From the NCBI GenBank assembly GCA_000151295.1, contig GG745333.1, positions 1,164,827 to 1,195,646 on the forward strand: a DNA stretch of 30,820 nt, given 5' to 3'. Under the pieces are notes generated by a model, which ran no database searches, was not told the DNA's origin, and worked only from the letters and a program-made list of their open reading frames with translations. This DNA is from Allomyces macrogynus ATCC 38327. Taxonomy: Eukaryota > Blastocladiomycota > Blastocladiomycetes > Blastocladiales > Blastocladiaceae. Both the position numbers and the translations under genes were made by a program. Positions 20,426 to 29,587 of this stretch are shown here, one piece after another; position 1 is the stretch's first letter, and the number at the start of each line of letters is the position of its first letter.

Positions 20426-23258
20426 TCACTCGTCGACCCTCGCGTGCTTCACGCCGAGCGCCAGCGGCCGACGCACTGAGGACGTCAACGAGTTGGTACC
20501 GCCATTCGCATTCCTCGAACTATCGAGGAGCCGGTTCAACACGTTCACGAGTGCCGGCACCGCCCCGGGACAACTCGTGCCTGCGGCCGCAGTCTTCTCC
20601 ACGGTCTGGCGCTGCAGGATCGGCATCCGGCCCGCGTCCATGCCCACGGCATGCACAAACACTTGCCGCCGACGCCGAACGACGGTCCGGAGCGCCGCAA
20701 CAAACGGCGCGTACTCGACCGAGTCCGCAGCAACGCGCGACTGCATCCCAGTGAGATAAACGAGCGCTGCGTCGTCCACGGCTGCATTGTACTCGTCATC
20801 CTGGAGTGCAGCCGCGACCGTTACGACGGCGCGGTCCTGGTTCACCGACAAATCCGGAAACTCTCCGCGCGAATTGACCAGGTCATCGGGGACCGCGAGC
20901 AGGGCGTCGGGTCCCATCTGGGACATGACGCGGCGCACCTCGACGCGAATCGTCGCGTCGCCTGTGTCGTTCGATCCGCCTGGCATGCGTTCGGCCTCGA
21001 CGTTGGTGTCGCCAAAAGCGGACTGCATCGTCATGCGCACTGCGAGGTACGGGTGCCGCGGAAACCATGCGATGCAGCACGCAATCGAATCTAACTCGCA
21101 CGCCAACTGCTCGTTGACCAACGACGACGTCGCAAACGGGCGGTCGTGCCGGCCGTGGACCTGCACGGCATTAACGTGATCGCGTCAGCCGTGGCGCGGT
21201 GCTCGCCATGGGTCGGCATCAGCACTGGGATCAACTTTAAGTCAACCCCGGTCGTGCGGCAAGTACCGCACAGCACCTCGTGAATAATCTGAGCAGGTCC
21301 TGCCGGTTCGGCACGGAGTCGATCGCGACAAAGTGCGTGAACGACGTGAAACCTGCGTGAGCAGGTCGCGCCCGTGCGCGACCGCGTTAGTGCCCCAGAG
21401 TTGCGCCATAACAGTGCCGACGGGGACAGGGACAGAATACAGGACGTCGAGGTAGCGGTGCTTGCGAAGTGCGTCCGAGTCAAGGTACCCGGGACGGTAT
21501 GGCACGGTGCCGATTTGGTTGTGAGCGCGGGGATTCCGGGTGGACAAGTTGGCCAAATGCAGTGCGGATCAGCTTGCGGCGTCGTTTTGCGCGTGGGGAT
21601 CGGCAGTGTCAGATGGGCGCGAAGCCAGACAGGTCAACACAGGCCGTTCGGACCTGTCCCACGCGGTCTCCCACAACTCGATGGCCGCGCCATCGTGAGC
21701 AAGCAACCAATGTAGCATTGCACACACGTCGGCGCTCTGGCTGATATCGACCTGCACGCTGTCGCGCACGGAATCGACAAACTGGTCCAAAGAGTGCACC
21801 AAGTGCGTTTGCCAGCCAAACCACTTCCGCGGCTTCGGCAAGAACAGGCTCGCTTGCCGTCGCCACTTGCATGGACGACTTGTCCTCACTGATAAACGAG
21901 CAAATCGCCATGCGCTTGGCCACTAGCTCCGCTGCTGTGCCCGCATTCGTCACGGAAACTGGCACGCGTTGACATCAGCGAGAGCTCTGTTGTCGCGTCG
22001 AGCGAAGCCTTTTCCAAGTCTTTGCCATAGAGCATTATCGCGACCGCACGGTGCATGCACTCATCGGCGCGCGTCTTGGCGAGCGCTCAAAGCGGTCGGC
22101 CATATCGGAAAGTGACAACCGGAACAAACACGTCACGGACGAGGAGTGGGCCAAACCATTCAGAACAATCGACGGCGAAAGCGTTCATGAGCGCAATATC
22201 GTAGATTGGCGGCAGCAACTTAATCACGCGCGCAAGGGTCATCAGTCCAAGCTGCGAGTGTGGCAGACCAAAACTGGCACGTGCACTGGACGCGTCAGAA
22301 AAGAGCGAGAGCATAGCCTTGGTTCCTTGCGGCCAAGACCTGGGCGTCGTCAAAGACGATGAGGAACTTGAGAAATCCTTGGCCCGAGTGCTGCATGGGC
22401 AGGGCTGTTGGCGCAAGCGTTGACAACCAGGTCTGGAAAAAGGTCATCAGTTCCAAGGCGACTCGATCGAGAGTTCCTTGATGACAACTTGAAACGAGTC
22501 CACTGGATCGCAAGTCGGCGGCCTGAAGTACAATGCGCAGATACACCTTGAGAGCAGACGACGCACAGCGCACGCCGTGATCCTCAGCTGGGCCTGGGAA
22601 CCGTCGGAAAATAAACCAGGCGAGTGTTGCCAACTCTTCAATCATGTGATAAAATGCTGCAACTGGCGGGGTGATGGTCACTGTGACTAAGAGCAAGTCC
22701 TGGAACATGGTTGGTGAGACACCCTCTTTTTCTGGAATGACGGCGGCATGGAGCAAGGTGAACAGGGCAGCCGGACGGTTGTTGTCGGTATTGTCGAGGA
22801 GCATGCGGCGGACCAGTAGCAGACTGGGTCGTGGGTACCCGCCAGCATCCAGGTCGCCCAAATTGAGGTAAATCACCAAAGGCCTGTACTTGGCCATGGT
22901 CGTGACAAGCCGCGACTTGCCCATCCCCAAGCTCTGCACGATTATGGTGCTGGGGTACTACTTTTTTCCAACATCGAACTTGCGAGCGAGACTGCTGAGT
23001 GTCGTGGCAAAACTATTGTAAAACGCACAGTTGACCAGGGGGGTCTCAAACCATATCTAGAAAATCGAAAAATTGACGTTTGACCTGATCCCAGAGGGCT
23101 TGAACACGGCAGGCCATGAATCGGAATTTCTCTGGACCAAGCGAATGCTGTTGAACGTTCAGCAAAAACGCGGCAGTTGGTCAAACGGCCCATGGATGCT
23201 GTTATTGTGCTGTTTGAGCAGTGTCGTCTTGCCACTCACGACCAGCATGAGCGTGTAG
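20426..23258 (-). pseudogene. Decayed P-loop NTPase gene, Crinkler-associated NTPase-like
   Basis: Protein-like sequence runs along the minus strand but jumps between frames. Pieces in order: 23150-23050 (RVQALWDQVKRQFFDFLDM); 23045-22961 (FYNSFATTLSSLARKFDVGK); 22939-22295, the largest, with Walker A QSLGMGKSR, the strand PLVIYLNLG and Walker B FLIVFDDAQVL; 22320-22090 (IKLLPPIYDIALMNAFAVD); 21960-21855; 21820-21620 (VCAMLHWLLAHDGAAIELWE); 21480-21360 (HRYLDVLYSVPVPVGTVMAQ); and a final 247-codon frame 21166-20426. Breaks include a frame change near 23052, a TAG at 22960-22958, a frame change near 22315 and a TGA at 22089-22087. The P-loop/Walker B layout resembles the expanded NTPase families linked to Crinkler-type proteins in fungi and oomycetes. 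That link is from memory of the family and is moderate at best. Some breaks could be introns, but no donor/acceptor pairs of the local type fit. Confidence 0.5.
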
Positions 23259-24330
23259 AGCAGCTAAAATGCATCAAATCAGAGTGAGGCAAGCCAGCGA
23301 AAAGGTCGAGCAAGTCGCTTCCACAATGGATCCAAGTCAGATTTGCACATTGGTCATGACATGCATGTTGACCTCAATGGCCAACAGCAAGTATGGGACT
23401 CACAGCCTGCAACAGCTTGCCAAACAATGGCGGCGCCCACACTGGCGTTGCCATCCATTGCAGCCTCATTGCCAGCAGCCTCCTCAGCCTGTGGTGCAGC
23501 ATCAAACACAACCCTCCTGTTGTTGTTCTCACCAGGCACAAAATCCTGATCACCATCACTATTGGCAGCAGCTACCTCAGGCCCATCCATATCCTCGACT
23601 TTGTCTTGCCCAAGACTGTCCCCTTGCCCAACTTCAGGTACCAGATCCGCAACAGGAGTAGCAGCAGCAGCAGCAGCAGCAGCAGCAGGTTCAGCATTGA
23701 CTGGCACAATGGGCGTGGCAGCAGCTGCAGGTGGCACAGCTGCAACAGCCAGCATGCTTGCAAGCACAGTGTGCATCTGGTCAATGTGACCTTGGATCAG
23801 CAGACTGGCAAGCACAGCCACGTGAGAGAGACCCTCAACACATTCTGAGATTTGGGCTGTGAGCACATGGGTCATGCATCAATGGACAATCACATGCCAC
23901 AAGTGCATCATCATTGTCCCAAAATAGTGCTGCATCTTGCCATTGTCAGTCAGATAGACATCAGGTGCCAGGACAAGGGCAACAAAGAGCAAAGAGTGGA
24001 AACAAAGGCAGGATGACATCAAGGACGGACACAGAGAGCAGAAAGACGCTGGGCCTGGGCACAGAGAGCAGCACAAGTAGCAACACAGTTGTGGGAATGT
24101 CCTTGGTGTGCACAATGGCAGGCAGCATGACCAGATCAGTAACATGGTCTAAACTCAGGGTTTGGATCAGTGGATCACGTCAGTTTTGCGGTCCATGGGA
24201 ACACCAACGTGTAGAGGGGAGAGAGGAGCACATACGCATTGTGCGCTGACCAGTTGATGTTGCATGTGATGGTGGCTGTGACAGGCCTAGGCAGCAGCAG
24301 GTCTTGGTGGACCTGACTCAGGTCAGCACT
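23259..24330 (-). pseudogene. Unrecognised broken reading frames with atypical composition
   Basis: Composition is visibly less GC-rich, with more A and T, than in neighbouring genes. On the minus strand a frame from 24145 to 23354 is open except for one TGA at 23881-23879. It encodes a hydrophobic stretch, then HYFGTMMMHLWHVIV, an Ala-rich tract (nine Ala from a CAG-repeat read in reverse at 23655-23690) and an acidic tail. A second minus-strand frame at about 24170-23970 is also hydrophobic (HVTDLVMLPAIVHTKDIPTT). No family was recognised. It may be the 5' part of the adjacent decayed NTPase gene, another decayed gene, or a repeat remnant. Confidence that it once coded is low. Confidence 0.3.
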
Positions 24331-24382
24331 TGGCACACTTGCGCCAGGGGCGCGCGCACGGATCGTGAACGATTCGTGTCGG
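24310..24382. repeat. Two adjacent short inverted repeats
   Basis: GACCTGA-C-TCAGGTC at 24312-24326 is a perfect 15-nt palindrome with a one-base centre. About 30 bp on, CACGGATCGT-GA-ACGATTCGTG (24358-24379) is a 10-bp inverted repeat with one mismatch. They sit at the right edge of the decayed block and could be a remnant of a mobile-element end or chance. Confidence 0.5.
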
Positions 24383-25375
24383 CTGTGGCCACGGTGGTGG
24401 TTGGCGCTTGGTGGTTTGGTGGGCGGTTTGGTGGTGGTTGGGTGGGTGGGTTGGTTTAGTGCACCTTAGTGCCTTGGTGCAGCGGTGCACAGCAGGAAGA
24501 GGAGCGACCATCGCGGGGGACAGTCCGGTCTTTAAACGCGCGTGTGACATGCAGAGCAGCGCGTCGCGAGAGGACGCGCCGTCGTGGATGCTGATCAAGG
24601 GTGGGAGGGCTGGCGTGCACAGGGTCATGCCCATGTTGTGTCAGTGAGGTTTCAGTCGGATCAACCGATCAGGCGTTCCGCGCCCATCAGCCAAACGCAT
24701 CTGCGAAACGTCGACAACAAGCCACGACACAATCCCGACCGTATTCTGAACCACCCTGGCGCTCAACGAGGCTGGCATCGCATGCTATGTGACGCACTGA
24801 TGCAGCTTGATTCCACAACGCGATGAAGGGAGTGCGGCAAACGCTGCCGGCAATCTTTTCTAGGGGCTCTTCGTTCCTCTTCTCGCCGCGGATGCAAAAC
24901 AGCTTTGGGCCAGTTCGCGAGCTGAGAGCTGCATGCTTGTTGTCGTCTCTGACTTGACGGCCGTCGCAGTCGCTGTAGCATCGGGTTGGAGGTGGTTCAT
25001 GGTGGAGAGCCGTCCTTGTGGCTGCGAGATTCGTGGATGGTGGTCCTGTACAGGAAAAGTTGGGGAAGGCTGGTCCGGCAGGGAAAGGAGAGCGCCAAGT
25101 CGATCGCGGTCGTTTGATAAACATTATGTCTCGCACAGCGCACTCGAACGCACTGAAGTGCAACATCAACCCCAATCTTGCTCACAAATCCGCACTAGCG
25201 CCATATATCCAAATTCACGTATACCAATATGCAAAGTAGTCACAATCCAGGCCAGCCTGCATCCAGTCCACACACCCTGCCAGCATGGCTACAATGTCTC
25301 CCTTGTCGACTCTTTCCAGGCCCTTCGCTCAGTTCACCAATGTGCCTCTTCTTCCCTCCCTGCTTGCCGTCCCGA
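24331..25375. other. Gene-poor spacer with a G/T-rich strand
   Basis: About 1 kb with no convincing gene. At 24390-24460 the plus strand is almost all G and T (repeated GGTGG/GGTTGG units). The remainder has short overlapping open frames on both strands without recognisable motifs. The portion next to 25375 should be the 3' UTR of the cyclase gene. Confidence 0.5.
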
Positions 25376-28332
25376 TCAATCGGCCATGCGCACCGTCTTG
25401 CCGGCCGCCTTGCGCGTCGGCGACGTCCCCGCCGATGCGCCACGAGCGCGACGTCCGTGCGCACCGCCCACGACCCCACCCTTGTTCGGTCCTGCGGCCG
25501 ACTTCTTGCCCACGAGCCAGTACGTTTGCATCGGGATGCCGCCCTCGAGCATGATCTGTTCGGCACGCGGCTCGAGCACATAGTCCTTCTTGAGCAGTTC
25601 GGCCGTGGCCGCCGACACGTGAATGCGGTTCGGCTGCGACTTCTGCTCCATTTGCGCCGAAATCGCCGGCGCCGACCCAAACAAGGCAAACCGTGGCATA
25701 ACGAGCCCCGCGACCCCACCGACGGCTGTACCTGAGTGAATCCCGACGCGGATCTTGATCGACGACTCGACCTGGTCCGACATGTCGAGGTCCTCGACGG
25801 CCTTGACGAACCGGAACGCGCACTCGGCCATTTCAATCGCGTGCAGCCGCGCAGACAGGTGCTCGCTGTCCTTGACCACGTCCTCGGCGCCCTCGGCCTT
25901 TTGCGCCGCGTCATTGGCCGCCGTGTTGAGCCCGCCGCACAAAATGTACGCGTCACCTGTCGGGTGGACAGAGAGTAGGTCAGAGTTCGGTCGGCATGGA
26001 TCAAGGAAGAGAGGCAAAAACGATACGCACCAACCGTCTCCATTTTGGTCACGTCCTTGTAGTCGTCCAAGATGGTGTCGAACGCCGTGTACATGCGGTT
26101 GAGCAGGTTGACGATTTGGTACGATGACGACTTGGACGTCAGCGCCGTGAACTGGACAATATCCGTGCACAGCACCGTGATGTTGTTCAAGTCGACGGGC
26201 TTGACCTCCTTGCCGAGCTTGAGCGCCTCCGAGACTAGACAGGGAAAGGGAACCGCCGGGTGAGCCATGACGGTCGAAGATGACGTGAAAAGAGCAGGGA
26301 GCACGCACCGAACCGCGGCAGCATCGACCCGAGCAAGTTGTTCGACACCTTGTTGTCCTCCTCCATGTCGTCGGCCGACTTTTGCAGCTGCATCAACTGC
26401 TCCATCTCGATGGCCTGCTGGCGCTTGACGGCCTGGTACTCGGCCTCCTGCTCGGCATGGAAGTCAGACATGGCTTGGCGGTGGTCCATCTTAAGCGCGT
26501 CGCGCTGCTCGCGGTGCTGCTGCAAGAGCGACTCGCGCAGCTCGCGCTGCCTCATCATGAGCTGTTCGATCTGCTGGCGGCCCTTCTGCGACTCCTCCTC
26601 CTCAGCGCGCTGCGCCTCGAGCATCAAGTCGGTCGTCGCGTTCGACAGCGCCTCGGACCCAGACGACGTCGTCGACGTGTCAACTGTGTAGGCCTCGGAC
26701 GTCTGCTTCGAGAAGCCGCCGTCGGACCGCGAGTCGGACGACCCGCCGGACCCTTCGGAGTGCGCGTCGCCGTCACCACCCGCATTGCCGCCCTCGGCCG
26801 CGGCCTTTTCGTCGCCGAGCTCCATGGCCTTGATCGCCTCCTCGCGCTCAAAGAACGACTTTTTCCGGTACTTGGACGAAAGCCGGTGCTGCTTGATAAG
26901 CTGCTTGGCCTCGCCCTTCTGCTGGTGTGCGAGCTCCGACGCCTTGTGCTGCTGAATGCGCGTCGCGTTGTAGGCCTTGAGCGAGTTGAGCTGCTGCTGG
27001 ATACGGAACTGCTCCGTCTCGATTTCCTTGACGTGGTCAGCCTCCATTTCCATGTCTTGCACTTTTTGCTCGGCGAGCAGCGTCTCCCACTCTTCGGTCT
27101 GGTCAATCTCTATCTCCGACAGCTTGTTGATGTGCTTGACGCGCAGCAGTTGTTCCTCGCGGAGTTGTTCCACCTCCTTTTGCTGCCGCGCCTTGACTTG
27201 CAGCATCTTGGCCTCGTGCAGCCGGTCGGCGTCGATCTTGAGCGTCGTCGACTCGGGCGCCGACGACGGCGCGCTCGTCGGGCCCGACCCGTTGGCGGCC
27301 TCTTCCGCGGACACGAGCCGCTTGAGCGACATGTCGTTATCAATGAGCACTGTCAGACACGACGCGAGGTCAGCTTAACGATGACGGGAAACACGGGCTG
27401 GCTCGAATCGAGGACAACGTACGGTTGCGAAAAATGGTCATATTCTTGACCATGCGCACGTGCGAGTCGGCAAGGGCGCGACGCTCGCGCTCCTGGCGCG
27501 CTTCGAGGTACCTAGTCCCGGTTGCCGTCGCGTCAGTCTGTGATCACGACGCGGCGCGACGTGTGGGGGGGGGGGGGGGGTGCCGAACGTACTTGATGCG
27601 CAGCGCAAACTCGTTGCGCTTCTCCTGCGCGCGGCGCTTTGCGCTCTTCACCTTCTCGGCGGCCTCCTCGCGCACGCGTACCTTGAGTTTGAGCGCGCGG
27701 AACTCGAGAATGAGCTTGTCGAGCATCGACTTGTCTGGAAATCAGGAGCGTGGTCAGTCAAGGATCCGGTCGCGAGCACGTGAACGGGCGAGAGAAGTAC
27801 GCACCCTCCTCCTCTTCTTTGAGGTCCATGGCCTCGATCTTCTGCCGAGAAATCAACAGGCCCTTTTCCTTGCCCTGCTCGTCAACGAGGAACTGGGCCT
27901 CGGCAATGTTGGCCTCGCGCGTGTGGGCCTCATCTAAAAGTCGCGGTGTCGCGCGTCAGTCTTATTTTTTCGGCTCACGACACGACGCGCGCCGCCGCGG
28001 TCGTTGAGTGCCACCGCGAATCCGTACCGATAAAGAAATTGTTGACGCGCTACGCGTCCCAACGACCCACATTGAAAGTCCCAGTAGAAAAGCGCACGCG
28101 TCGTGATCAATCATCGCCAATCCCTCCGTCCTCCATCACGAGCGCAATCGCGTACCTCAATCGCCGACAAGCGCACTTCATTCTGCGTGCGCTCGCGCTC
28201 GAGCGCGAGCGACATGGCCTTGTCCTCAATCGTCGTCAGCTGCAAGAAGGCCTGCAGCTCCGCGTCGGTGCGGAGCTCGTCGACCTGCGACCCGCCGAGA
28301 GACATCGTCGTGCCTTCCATGGTCACCGACAT
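25376..28332 (-). CDS. Coiled-coil class III nucleotidyl cyclase, guanylate-cyclase-like but active-site degenerate
   Basis: Eight exons: 28332-28156, 28049-28028 (22 nt), 27933-27805, 27734-27593, 27511-27423, 27349-26309, 26234-26031 and 25956-25376; all phases agree, giving 794 aa. There is no signal peptide, membrane segment, rhodopsin or H-NOX domain. Residues about 20-530 are almost all charged helix/coiled coil (IKYLEARQERERRALADSHV, MEADHVKEIETEQFRIQQQL, LRESLLQQHREQRDALKMDH) with a Ser/Gly/Asp-rich break in the middle. The cyclase domain begins at about 534: TDIVQFTAL and METVGDAYI carry both metal-binding Asp and the guanine-type Glu, and RVGIHSGTAVGGVAG follows. The catalytic PRYCLFGDTVNTASRME motif reads PRFALFGSAPAISAQME, so the transition-state Asn and Arg and the purine-contact Cys are replaced. 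An insert (AQKAEGAEDVVKDSEHL) follows the second Asp. This pattern resembles the alpha subunit of soluble guanylate cyclase, so the protein probably needs a partner or is a pseudoenzyme. Confidence 0.9.
27565..27580 (+). repeat. 16-bp poly-G run inside a cyclase intron
   Basis: An uninterrupted run of 16 G (16 C in the transcript) lies in the fourth intron of the cyclase gene (27592-27512), about 12 nt after the 5' splice site on the sense strand. The acceptor side has a normal ACTGAC branch motif and CTAG. The run length is likely to vary and is also a sequencing hazard. Confidence 0.9.
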
Positions 28333-29313
28333 GGCTGAACGGTAATGGGTACGAGTGGTAGGCGCGTCGACGCGCGCGAGAGAGAGTGAGTGAGGGACCT
28401 GGGGGGCTCCGCGGACGCGCGAGCAAGCTCGAGCGCGCGAAAGTGGGGGAAGAGCGACCGAGTTGCCGGCGTCCGGCTGGTTCAGGTGCGACTAGGGCGG
28501 AGGGTCTGGATCGTCGACGGCGGCGCGTGGGAGGAAGCGAGAGGGGGCGGTTCGTGACGAGCGAATGGGGCGGATTTGGTGGAGGAGCGGGACGGAGGGG
28601 ACCGGTCGAAGGTGATGTGGGGGGTCGCGCGCGAGTGGTCAATCACGGTGGCGCAGAAGAGGACAATCGGGAAGACGAGCGCCTGATCGAGGGCAGTGGC
28701 GCTGGGGGTGTGGGCGGGGATGGAGGAGAAGGACGACGCACGGGCACGGGTGGACGCGCCGAAGGAAGGGGCAAGGGAAAGTCGAGCTGGAGAGCACAGA
28801 GGGAGAGAGAGAAGAGAGAGGAAGCGAGCGCGGACGGACGCGGCCCAAATAGGGCTGCAGATTGCTCGGAACGCGGGGGAAAGACGCGCGAGCGGACCCG
28901 ACGACGCGAAAACATGACGCTCGCTCAAATCCTTCTTCGCTGTGCTGGTTGCTTGATGCTTCCTGAACCATGGTCAACACTGCCTTGCAGCGCGCCGTTT
29001 GATGATCCGTCATGACCATCAAGAAACGACCTGCAGGTGGGGGATGCGGGCGGCCACAATTAGCTGGCCGCGCCTGAGCGACGCAACGCGCGCGCAGCTC
29101 ATCGGATGCGCCAAGTGAGACAAAGGAGAGGTGCTTTGCATTGCTGTGATCTCGAAATCGACGACGACGCGACTCGGTGAGCAGCTCAACATTTCATTTC
29201 TGCTGGGAGACGTGTGCATGTCGTCTCCAGCAGGGCGTGTCACGTCCATCAGATTCACGTGATTGCTGCAAACGTTTTCAATTTTGTATTACAAAGTTCA
29301 AAGAGCACTAGAA
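28333..29313. promoter_or_regulatory. Upstream region of the cyclase gene, strand-asymmetric GA/CT-rich
   Basis: About 980 bp between the cyclase start and the tRNA gene. From about 28375 to 28910 the plus strand is rich in G and A (for example GGGAGAGAGAGAAGAGAGAG near 28800), so the cyclase sense strand is pyrimidine-rich, as in many fungal core promoters and 5' UTRs. Long open frames here are Arg/Gly/Glu-rich by-products of this composition. No gene was recognised. Confidence 0.5.
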
Positions 29314-29385
29314 GGGGGTTTAGCTCAGTGGTAGAGCGTCCGCTTTGCATGCGGAAAGCCGCGGGTTCAAACCCCGCAACCTCCA
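29314..29385 (+). tRNA. tRNA-Ala (anticodon UGC)
   Basis: A 72-nt cloverleaf. The acceptor stem GGGGGTT pairs with AACCTCC (one G-U), and A is the discriminator base. The D arm holds the A box TAGCTCAGTGG, the anticodon loop is TTTGCAT with anticodon TGC, and the T arm GCGGGTTCAAACCCCGC holds the B box. There is no intron. An alanine identity G-U pair lies at acceptor position 3-70. A T5 run at 29434-29438, about 50 nt downstream, could be a polymerase III terminator. CCA is not encoded, as expected for a eukaryotic nuclear gene. Confidence 0.97.
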
Positions 29386-29587
29386 CAAGTGTCTACAACT
29401 TGCTGCTGTCTTGGCAGTAGTAACCCTTTCAAATTTTTGTTCTTTCTTGCTGTCCTTGCGTTCAGCCGCTCTCCCGAAGTTTTGCTTGTGGTAGTTGATT
29501 TCGCCGGCAGTGTATCTTCGTTTTGGAATTGATTATTTTGCGCACCTTGACTGGCGACCACAACACTTGAGAGCCCCCTCACTTCAT

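Noticed and set aside
23655..23690. CAG repeat as a coding polyglutamine on the plus strand
   Set aside because: The plus-strand frames around it are short and Gln/His/Pro-rich noise; the minus-strand Ala reading has a longer open context, though it is also uncertain.
24190..24230. Possible homology between CTCTACACG-containing stretches at about 24220 and 23255
   Set aside because: Only nine identical bases and loose similarity after; too weak to claim a duplicated gene start.
26382..27449. 355-codon plus-strand Leu-rich open frame
   Set aside because: Reverse reading of Glu/Gln-rich coiled-coil codons of the cyclase gene.
25376..28332. Rhodopsin-guanylate cyclase, known from Blastocladiomycota
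   Set aside because: There is no seven-helix rhodopsin or any membrane segment in the N-terminal 530 residues.
28386..29015. 209-codon plus-strand Gly/Arg/Glu-rich open frame
   Set aside because: Low-complexity reading of a purine-rich promoter strand; no family resemblance and no good start.
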